Source: CBDVBZ01 sp965372355 (GTDB lineage: Bacteria; Krumholzibacteriota; Krumholzibacteriia; WVZY01). From it: DNA of 20,178 nt. Numbering within the stretch: the first letter of the stretch is position 1; each line of letters opens with the position of its first letter. Position numbers and translations under genes: made by a program. Of this stretch, positions 8,614-15,191 are shown piece after piece. The notes below the pieces were generated by a model. It had not been told where the DNA came from. It saw only the letters and a list, made by a program, of their open reading frames with translations, and made no database searches. Where the stretch lies: positions 1 through 20,178 of the forward strand of contig CBDVBZ010000061.1 of NCBI GenBank assembly GCA_965372355.1, read 5' to 3'.

Positions 8614-11600
8614 CTAGTAGGTTTTGATCGCGCGCGAGCCGGGGTAGACGCCTCCGGTCGTGCCGTGTATTGAGACCACATCACCCGGACCAATACGGGT
8701 GACGACGTTGCCCTGGCTGTCGGTGATGATCGCCTCGCGCTTGCGCGCATTCACGCTCATTCCCTCGACACCCAGCACCGCGCTGTAGTCTCTGTTCTCG
8801 ATACCATTGATCGCAATGGCAGCGTGCGATGTTGAGCCACCCTTGGCGGCCAACAACCCGTCGGCAAGCAGCGACAGCGGGATCTCGTCGGGTGAGGGAT
8901 TCTCGAGAACGGCGAGCACACCGTCGACGTCGTCGCGCTGCGAAAAATCCTGTTTGGCCAATCGCAGCAGGTCTGACTCGTCAAAGGCGGCGATACCGCG
9001 AAACGCACCGCCACGGACACCGACACCGCGTGCGATCTCGCCCGATAGATCCTCGAATGTCACCACCCGCTTGTTCATGGCGATCTCCGCGGCGCGAGAC
9101 TGCAAGATGCTCAGGACACCGCGCTCGACCGTGAACTCGACCTCCTGATCGGTACCCATGAATCCGCGGAGTGCGGCCACACCGTCGCTCAAGCGGCGAT
9201 CCAGCATCGGCATATACAACGGCAGCTCGCCGATAGGGCGGAAGGAGATCGATCGTGTCAGACCGGCGACGAGGTCGTCACCGTGCGCGGAGAACTTGAT
9301 ATCACCGGTGGGGACGCGTACGCCGAGGCTGTTGAGCGTCGTGCGAGGGATCACACCTGTGAGCGACGCGCATGATTCATCCATCCCCACGCAGATCTCG
9401 TCGTTCGAGCGGTTGCCCAGCGCCATTTCCTGGACGATGACGGCGGTCTGCCATGACTCGCAGACCGATTTGATCTCACGGTAACGCCGGGCACCTTCCT
9501 TGTCCCAGCTCTTGAAAACGGCCCGGGCCGCTCCGATCAGCTGCTTTCTGGGATCGGCAAGAAGCGCCTCGAGTTCGTCGCCGTGCCCGTCCTTCGCGAG
9601 GACATTCTTGGTCTCGTCGGCGATTTCTTTCATGCCTTCCCACGGGAGGTCTTCCTTGTACTCGACGCCGTAGCGGCGTTTGGTCTCTTCGACGAGGCTG
9701 TACTGCTCCATATCGACACCCCACACCGCCTCGGCATACGAGGCCAGAAAGCGCCGGTACGAATCGTACGCGCACCACGGGTCCACCTTGGCCAGACCCT
9801 CCGCCATGTCGTCGTTCATCCCGACAAACACGACGGTCGACAGCATGCCGGGCATCGAAAACACCGAGCCGCCGCGGACGGCCACCAGCAGCGGACGCTC
9901 GCTGTCGCCGAACACCTTTGGCTCACCGTCGCGCCGGGCAATGTCCTGCTCGAGTACACGCAGGTGCTTCGTAATCAACTCGTCCAACCGCGCATCGTCA
10001 CCCTTATGGATCCCCTGTCGGGCCAGGGTTGTCGGCAAGATGAAACCATCCCGGGTGGGCAGCCCCAGGTGGCTTATATAAAGGAGGCCCGACCCCTTGC
10101 CCCCGTAGCAGTCGCGCACGTTGCATACGTCCTCGTTCTCGATGCGCTCCGCGATCTCGTCGCGGTGCGATATATGCATGACCGCGAACGGGTCCGGTTG
10201 CGAACCGGCCCTCGCCGACCCGCCACCAAGCGGCGCATCCAGATCGGTCTCGCTCGCGATGTGCCCCAGGGCGAGATCGAGGAAGGTGGCAATACTATTG
10301 AGGTCGTGCATGTAACGCTGCATGTTGGCCATCGCGATGCGAAGTTCCTCGTCGTCGAAACCGAGCCGTTGTTGCATCTGTTCGAACGGCATGATGACAC
10401 GGCGCACGATGTGCTGGTAGTTGCGCTGGATCTGTTCGAGCACGTTGCGGATCTCGGCGTGGGTTTTTGTCGGATCCCGCAGCATGTCGGTGAGATCTCC
10501 GAACTGTCGTGAGTACAGACCGTCGTGCGTCAGGTTGAGCACGCAGCTGTGGATGATCTCCAGACACTGATCCAGATCGACGCCGTTCTCACCGTATTCG
10601 ATCGCCACGTGGCGAAGCGCGAAGTATCCCATCTCCTCGAGCAGACAGTCGAGCTGGTAGGTGAGCAGCCGTTGTTCCGGAAACGCCCGCTCGCCGAGTG
10701 CAATGCGCAGACGCTTTCTCAGTCGCGACCTTGCCACGAACGTCTCTCGGTACTCGTTTTGTTGGTAGAGGGCGAGAAATCCATCGAGTTCCTCGAAGAG
10801 CTCGTTCTGGTATGTTGCCCGGGCCGCAGCGATGAACTCGTCGACGCAATCCCGAAGCTCGGTCTCGGCGGCATCGGCGTCAAAGGATTCCTCATCGGGT
10901 TTTAACTGAAGCAGTGCATCGAGACGGCGTGCGATGTCGGCCGCACCGGTGAGGTTGGGGACAAACTCCGTAACGCGGCTCTTGATGATGCGCAGGTGAT
11001 GGTAGTACGTCCAGCGGTTGGGTGCGCGAATGCCGGTGACCGCCGCATCCACCTCTTCGACAAAGCTTCGGCCGAACTCACACCGGCCGAGCGCCGCCTC
11101 GTAGTCTGCCTGCCATTCGCGAATACGGGAAACGGTCTCCGATGTGCCGAGCAGATCTTCGAGATCGTGGATGACGCGTTTGAGGAGGTGTTTTGCACGC
11201 TCGTGGCTGCGTGCCTTCTCATCCGCCGGGCTGACGACCGGGTAACCGACCCCGGCGAGCTCCGTGGTGTCACCGGTGTCGATGTATTTCTGATATGCGC
11301 GTGCGAGCGTCAATGTGTGACGGCCAATGGCGTGGTGGCTGCTGCGCCTGATCTCGTTGACGATATCGCTCCCCCGTACGTGGATCTCCGCGAGATCGAT
11401 CGTGTCGTTCCACATGCGGTCGATGAGCTTTGGTTTGCTGATGACGGACGTAATATTGCGAATCAACATGCGTAGGAGAAACGGCCGGCGGTCAGAAGTC
11501 ACCGCGTTGACAAAACGTGTCAGCTCCTTCAAAACGTTGTGCACTTCGGACTGGAGATTTTTTGCGCTCAAATACTGTTTGAAGGAGAAAAGGCTCAAAC

Positions 11601-14600
11601 GAGCGACGAGACAACGAAGCACAAAAACCGACTCGCTTCGGTTGACGCTCTGGTTGATCCGCTTGAGCTGCTCGACCAAGTCACGGATCCGGGTCACCTG
11701 GACGACACCAACATCCTCACCGGACAGCTCCGACACATCCGGTTCGAAGTCGATAACCTCACCATCCAGACCGGTGAGACCACGAAGCACATCGTCGGTG
11801 AGGATCTTTCCCATCGGCAGTGGTCCCGTAAAGACGGTGTCGGCATGGTCATCGGTCGCCCTCTGGACGAGCAGCGCGTCGGTGACGATATAGGGTACGA
11901 ACAATGTGTCGGACGCCAGAAACACCCGGTGGTTTGCAATACAGAAGTGACCGGTGCGCTCGCTGATCGACTGCCTCACCATCTGGTAATGGTAGAGCGC
12001 GTGATGCCGGGCAGCACGATCCGAAGGATTGAGGCACGCCGCCCGCAGCGCAATGCTAATTGTTTCCAACTGACCCTGTTCCTCGTCGGTGAGCAGGACA
12101 TCTGGAGTCAGCGTCGCCGTGGCGGTAGCGGTCTGCATCTGAGCTGTCGGTTCGTGCGGCTGTTGTCCCGTCGGAGGTTCCGTCGTACCGGGAGCCGGGC
12201 CGCTGGCGCCGGAGGCGCGTGGTGCCTTCTCATCGGTAGTGGCCGGCGAACCACCGCGCGGAGGTGTTGTCGTCGGTTCCTTGATTTCGACATAGACGCC
12301 GGTGGCTTCTCGCAGCACCTCGAATAGAGGCTTGCCTTCCGTCTCGAGTTTTGCGTTTACCTTGCGCAGCGCAGCGACGTAGTCCGGGAACCTGCTTCCC
12401 TCGACCGTTATTCCGTGATCGCGCGCGACCCGTTCGGTAATCGTGTAGATTTCCTCGCGCAGGATCTCATAGAGATCCTTGCCCTGTAGATGGGCCACCG
12501 CACGTGCCAGCGCGAGGGATATCGACAACATTGCGTTCATTCCCAGGTTCTGTTTGCGCTGCATCACGGCGATCTGTTCCTCGGTCGAGGCGTCCTCGCT
12601 GATCTTGCCCCGGCGCCGCGCGACGTTCAACTCGAGTGAGAGCAACGTTCTGTCGATATCTTTCAGCGACATCGCGGAAACCGGCCGTCCGGCAAACGCC
12701 GGAGCGATGAACTCACGCACGTTGTCCGCGGCATTGAGACACCCCTTGCCGTTATAACGCTGCGAGCGCGCAAAAACCTCGGTCAACGCATGGTCGCCTA
12801 CCTCTTTGATCTGCGCGTCGCCGACTTCATCGCTGAATTTGTACACACCCGGTTCGACATCGTGGAAGAACGACGGATGACCGTCGATCACTTCGCGGTG
12901 CACAGCTCGCTCGATACGCGAGTCGACGAGATGGATGGCCTCACCCGCACCGGCCGAGGTCCCGAGCGGTGTCGCGGCCTTGAACTTGAGCGAAACACCC
13001 GCATCGGGCAGACGCAGCTCCACCGTCGCTCCAACGGTCGGTATGCCGGCATTCGTGGGCTCTTCATAGCCAAACATGTTGTGAACCAGCGCGATTTGAT
13101 CCGGCTTGAGGCTCGCGCTCTCCTCATCGATCGCGCCGCGCTGCATCACCTCGTTGATGGCCTGGTATTTGATAAGACGCTCGGTGTTCGCGCCCCCGCC
13201 GCACTTGAAACCGAGCGAGTTGACGGCGAGTGCAATCTGGGCCTCCATGTCATCGTTGGGACTCTTCGAGCGGTGTGACACGACGAGTTCCATCCCCTTG
13301 CCGAGTGCGACGAGCATCGCCACGATGGTCTCGTACAGAGAACCGATCTGGTTGGCCTTGATCAGCGCGGCATTCATGAGCCCCTGCGCCGAGGCCAGCT
13401 CGATCGTCGCGTCGTTGGTCGTCACCAGGTCATCGCCGATAACAAACACGCGGTCACCGAGCCGGTCGACGCACTTCTGCCAGCCTTCGTAATCGTTCTC
13501 GGAGAACCCGTCCTCGATCGAGAGAATCGGTATGTCGTATTCTTCGATCGCCTGGACATAGAGATCGAGCACCTGGTCGCGGTCCATAACGGTCAGCGTC
13601 TTGTCACGCCAGAACAGGTACATACCAACGGCGTCGGGGATCTTGAAGTGCTTGCGGTAGGCGATTTCCAACTCGGACATCGCCGGGTCGAGCGCGATAG
13701 CGACATCGACACCGGGACGGTACCCGCACTCCAGCATCGTTTGCTTCATCATCGCCCACAGACGCACCTCGGGGAGCGGGTATTCGCCACGCTCGATGTA
13801 TGGCGCAAGACCTCCCTCGAGACCGATTCCCATCACGCGCCCACCCTCGGATTTTTCGATGATCTCTTTGAGACGGTTCTGCAGGCGGACGGTCATCTCC
13901 TGCGCTTCCTGGTAGTCGCACGCGCCGAGTATCAGGAACATCGCCTCTTGCATACTGACGTTGGACTCGGGGTATTCCTTCTCGGTGTGTCGCCCACCCA
14001 TGCCGCAGTTGCGAAACTGCCACGGTGCGGTGACCGGTCCCAAACGCGGATGCGTGATCTCCTGGACGCGGCTGTTGAGCATCTTGTCACGCGCAACGCT
14101 CACCATTTCCAGCCATGCTCCAGCGGCAACCACTCTCTCCGCTTTCTCCGCTGCCGCCTTTTCGCGTTCGCGAAACTCGCGGTACTTTCCGGGGTCTGCG
14201 AGCATAAAATCGAGAAACGACACGATACCGATACCGAGCAGAAGTCTGCCGATGTACACGGCAACCGTCGTATCAAAGATCAACCCAATGGCAAGGAGTA
14301 CGATGGCCGGCGGGATTGCAAGGGCCGCGATATTGCGGCTCATTCGTGGACCGGCGGCCGAGACGGCAAGGTTATACGCGGAGTCGGGGTAGTAGTTGAG
14401 GCCCTGGCGCTTGATGCCAATCGCTCTTCCGTACGGGGCGAGTAAAAACACTTTGAGCAAGCCGAAAAAACGCGCAACCGGCGATGCACTTAGCAGACGC
14501 TCTGCGTCACGCTGCGAGCTGTCGTTGAGCGCGCTCAGTTTCGCCGCCGTCAGGTAGTGGCCGATTTCATGTAAGGCAATGGCCGTGTGAAAAGTAATGT

Positions 14601-14817
14601 ACACAAAGAGTGCGGAAACGATCGTCTCGGGGCTCACGAAGATGAACTTGAGCACCTCCCCCTTCATGATCTCTGAGGCGGGTAGTGCAAGCACGGATGA
14701 AATAAACGCCACGTGGAACGAAACGAGGATGTGGTTGGCGATGACCCAACCTTCTTGCAGCCTCGCTGGCCGTTCCGAGTGGCGTGTAACGATCCCACTG
14801 GTCGTCGGAGTAGTCAT
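8614..14817 (-). CDS. Giant fusion: membrane M50-like protease, circularly permuted enolase, PPDK ATP-grasp and phosphohistidine domains
   Basis: A single frame of 2067 residues. Order: membrane metalloprotease-like domain (1-245), enolase catalytic barrel (246-560), enolase N-terminal lid (588-800), Pro/Thr-rich linker (846-900), helical region of unknown function (905-1535), PPDK ATP-grasp (1545-1920) and PPDK phosphohistidine domain (1925-2067). Enolase interconverts 2-phosphoglycerate and PEP; PPDK interconverts pyruvate, ATP and phosphate with PEP, AMP and PPi. The expected product is a membrane-tethered enzyme handling PEP, with the catalytic parts presumably cytoplasmic. Catalytic residues are largely kept in both enzymes (see the domain entries), which argues against decay. 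The PPDK C-terminal PEP/pyruvate barrel is absent. ATG 14817 is chosen because AGGGGG (14824-14829) precedes it at 6 nt; a TTG at 15006 would add 63 unremarkable residues. The gene is transcribed alone. Domain identities are secure; the joint function is inference. Confidence 0.92.
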   Translation of the reverse strand: MTTPTTSGIVTRHSERPARLQEGWVIANHILVSFHVAFISSVLALPASEIMKGEVLKFIFVSPETIVSALFVYITFHTAIALHEIGHYLTAAKLSALNDSSQRDAERLLSASPVARFFGLLKVFLLAPYGRAIGIKRQGLNYYPDSAYNLAVSAAGPRMSRNIAALAIPPAIVLLAIGLIFDTTVAVYIGRLLLGIGIVSFLDFMLADPGKYREFREREKAAAEKAERVVAAGAWLEMVSVARDKMLNSRVQEITHPRLGPVTAPWQFRNCGMGGRHTEKEYPESNVSMQEAMFLILGACDYQEAQEMTVRLQNRLKEIIEKSEGGRVMGIGLEGGLAPYIERGEYPLPEVRLWAMMKQTMLECGYRPGVDVAIALDPAMSELEIAYRKHFKIPDAVGMYLFWRDKTLTVMDRDQVLDLYVQAIEEYDIPILSIEDGFSENDYEGWQKCVDRLGDRVFVIGDDLVTTNDATIELASAQGLMNAALIKANQIGSLYETIVAMLVALGKGMELVVSHRSKSPNDDMEAQIALAVNSLGFKCGGGANTERLIKYQAINEVMQRGAIDEESASLKPDQIALVHNMFGYEEPTNAGIPTVGATVELRLPDAGVSLKFKAATPLGTSAGAGEAIHLVDSRIERAVHREVIDGHPSFFHDVEPGVYKFSDEVGDAQIKEVGDHALTEVFARSQRYNGKGCLNAADNVREFIAPAFAGRPVSAMSLKDIDRTLLSLELNVARRRGKISEDASTEEQIAVMQRKQNLGMNAMLSISLALARAVAHLQGKDLYEILREEIYTITERVARDHGITVEGSRFPDYVAALRKVNAKLETEGKPLFEVLREATGVYVEIKEPTTTPPRGGSPATTDEKAPRASGASGPAPGTTEPPTGQQPHEPTAQMQTATATATLTPDVLLTDEEQGQLETISIALRAACLNPSDRAARHHALYHYQMVRQSISERTGHFCIANHRVFLASDTLFVPYIVTDALLVQRATDDHADTVFTGPLPMGKILTDDVLRGLTGLDGEVIDFEPDVSELSGEDVGVVQVTRIRDLVEQLKRINQSVNRSESVFVLRCLVARLSLFSFKQYLSAKNLQSEVHNVLKELTRFVNAVTSDRRPFLLRMLIRNITSVISKPKLIDRMWNDTIDLAEIHVRGSDIVNEIRRSSHHAIGRHTLTLARAYQKYIDTGDTTELAGVGYPVVSPADEKARSHERAKHLLKRVIHDLEDLLGTSETVSRIREWQADYEAALGRCEFGRSFVEEVDAAVTGIRAPNRWTYYHHLRIIKSRVTEFVPNLTGAADIARRLDALLQLKPDEESFDADAAETELRDCVDEFIAAARATYQNELFEELDGFLALYQQNEYRETFVARSRLRKRLRIALGERAFPEQRLLTYQLDCLLEEMGYFALRHVAIEYGENGVDLDQCLEIIHSCVLNLTHDGLYSRQFGDLTDMLRDPTKTHAEIRNVLEQIQRNYQHIVRRVIMPFEQMQQRLGFDDEELRIAMANMQRYMHDLNSIATFLDLALGHIASETDLDAPLGGGSARAGSQPDPFAVMHISHRDEIAERIENEDVCNVRDCYGGKGSGLLYISHLGLPTRDGFILPTTLARQGIHKGDDARLDELITKHLRVLEQDIARRDGEPKVFGDSERPLLVAVRGGSVFSMPGMLSTVVFVGMNDDMAEGLAKVDPWCAYDSYRRFLASYAEAVWGVDMEQYSLVEETKRRYGVEYKEDLPWEGMKEIADETKNVLAKDGHGDELEALLADPRKQLIGAARAVFKSWDKEGARRYREIKSVCESWQTAVIVQEMALGNRSNDEICVGMDESCASLTGVIPRTTLNSLGVRVPTGDIKFSAHGDDLVAGLTRSISFRPIGELPLYMPMLDRRLSDGVAALRGFMGTDQEVEFTVERGVLSILQSRAAEIAMNKRVVTFEDLSGEIARGVGVRGGAFRGIAAFDESDLLRLAKQDFSQRDDVDGVLAVLENPSPDEIPLSLLADGLLAAKGGSTSHAAIAINGIENRDYSAVLGVEGMSVNARKREAIITDSQGNVVTRIGPGDVVSIHGTTGGVYPGSRAIKTY
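8617..10185 (-). other. Domains: PPDK ATP-grasp plus phosphohistidine domain, no PEP/pyruvate barrel
   Basis: Residues 1545-2067 match the first 500 or so residues of PPDK: GGKGSGL (K1574), VAVRGGSVFSMPGM (R1648), CAYDSYRRF, AVFKSWD, EFTVERGVLSILQSRAA, and the phosphohistidine motif GGSTSHAA with H1998. Near the nucleotide site canonical QGED reads HGDD, and the Glu before it appears as Asp, so nucleotide use may be altered. The protein ends with GGVYPG, where PPDK would continue into its roughly 350-residue C-terminal barrel. Confidence 0.9.
10213..12105 (-). other. Region: long helical segment of unknown function in the giant protein
   Basis: Residues 905-1535 are rich in charged and hydrophobic residues in helical patterns and show no motif I recognise. 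Before it (846-900) lies a Pro/Thr/Gly/Ala-rich flexible linker, which separates the enolase half from the dikinase half. The segment precedes the ATP-grasp domain directly and might position the swivelling phosphohistidine domain. Confidence 0.6.
12418..13056 (-). other. Domain: enolase N-terminal lid domain, placed after the barrel
   Basis: Residues 588-800 resemble the N-terminal domain of enolase. GIPTVGATVEL matches GNPTVEVxV. PLGTSAGAGEA (617-627) aligns with the catalytic loop PSGASTGxxEA, keeping the second-metal Ser (S621, yeast S39) but changing the first Ser to Leu and Thr to Ala. NGKGCLNAADNV matches GKGVxxAVxNV, and NLGMNAMLSISLALARA matches NLGANAILGVSLAVARA. About 60 residues between the loop and NGKG exceed the usual spacing and are an insertion. 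Confidence 0.85.
13138..14082 (-). other. Domain: enolase catalytic barrel
   Basis: Residues 246-560 align by eye along the whole C-terminal domain of canonical enolase. Conserved landmarks: GGRH (H277, yeast H159), QE (E291, yeast E168), EGG (E334, yeast E211), metal ligands D377, E435 in SIEDG and GDD (461-463), LIK (K487, yeast K345), SHRS (H515-S517, yeast H373-S375) and FKCG (K538, yeast K396). Departures: canonical DEGG reads LEGG, and the GETED after SHRS is replaced by KSPNDD. No lid domain precedes it. Confidence 0.9.
14083..14817 (-). other. Domain: M50 (S2P)-like membrane metalloprotease, N-terminus of the giant protein
   Basis: Residues 1-245 contain about five hydrophobic helices. 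One ends in HEIGHY (H83, E84, H87), the zinc-binding HExxH of intramembrane site-2 proteases. AAGPRMSRN (154-162) resembles the M50 AGPxxN segment, and D203 in FLDFML could be the third zinc ligand. It is followed by a charged helix (208-232) leading into the enolase. It could be an active protease, a processing domain for the fusion, or an inactive membrane anchor. Confidence 0.72.
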
Positions 14818-15016
14818 TTCTTTCCCCCTGGTAGGCTTCCCGATACTTCCCAGGGGGATATTAACGCCGATGGCGCGAGCGGTCCAAAACAAAAGGAAGG
14901 GTTTCCTATATAATGAGGGCCGTGGTCTGAAAGGCAACCCTTCCAGGACCAGGTTGGCGTCCGGAGAAAGCAGCCCTTTCAGGACAGGCTCAATCGGCGT
15001 TGACAATAATGATCCG
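14818..15016. promoter_or_regulatory. Regulatory region upstream of the giant gene, with repeats
   Basis: These 199 bp separate the giant gene from the metallo-beta-lactamase remnant. An imperfect direct repeat occurs at 14938-14953 and 14974-14988 (core CCCTTYCAGGAC then AGG). CTGAAAGG (14927-14934) pairs with CCTTCCAG (14939-14946) with one mismatch. An AT-rich box at 14907-14914 gives TATAAT on the plus strand (14909-14914) and TATATA on the minus strand; the latter could be the -10 of the giant gene. No strong -35 is seen for either. Confidence 0.35.
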
Positions 15017-15160
15017 ATGAGCGCTCGCGTACATCCAATATGTGCCGGTATGAGCTGGTGCTACCTCGTCGAAGGGGATGGTGGTGTGGTCCTCGTCGAT
15101 GCGGGGGCGCCGCCGAGGCCGATGGGCGGTCGTGAGTTCGCCCGTATCAAGGCCCGCTAG
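15017..15160 (+). pseudogene. Remnant of a metallo-beta-lactamase-fold protein (N-terminal strands only)
   Basis: The 47-codon frame reads HPICAGMSWCYLVEGDGGVVLVDAGAP, which is the usual first-strand region of metallo-beta-lactamase-fold hydrolases. It stops at TAG 15158-15160, before the HxHxDH metal motif. I find no continuation in the other two frames, where the acyl-AMP ligase gene begins 31 bp later. It is therefore most likely the 5' stump of a deleted gene; a short functional peptide is less likely. No good ribosome-binding site precedes ATG 15017. Confidence 0.6.
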
Positions 15161-15172
15161 AGGCCTCGCGTG

Positions 15173-15181
15173 TGCTATAAT
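15173..15181 (+). promoter_or_regulatory. Extended -10 promoter of the acyl-AMP ligase gene
   Basis: TGCTATAAT is a perfect TGn-TATAAT extended -10. No TTGACA-like -35 is present at 16-18 nt, which is common for extended -10 promoters. The predicted start point, about 7 nt downstream, is 15187-15189, three to five nt before ATG 15192 and right at an in-frame GTG (15186-15188). Confidence 0.6.
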
Positions 15182-15191
15182 ACACGTGCAA

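Noticed and set aside
9583..10512. Plus-strand open frame of 309 codons
   Set aside because: Antisense to the PPDK and helical regions, where the minus-strand frame carries conserved motifs; GC-rich codon bias explains the open frame.
15000..15005. Perfect TTGACA on the plus strand
   Set aside because: No -10-like hexamer at 16-18 nt downstream, and the site abuts the start codon of the remnant gene.
14818..15006. In-frame 63-codon extension of the giant protein from a TTG
   Set aside because: The extension has no recognisable content, overlaps probable regulatory repeats, and the ATG at 14817 has its own purine-rich ribosome-binding site.
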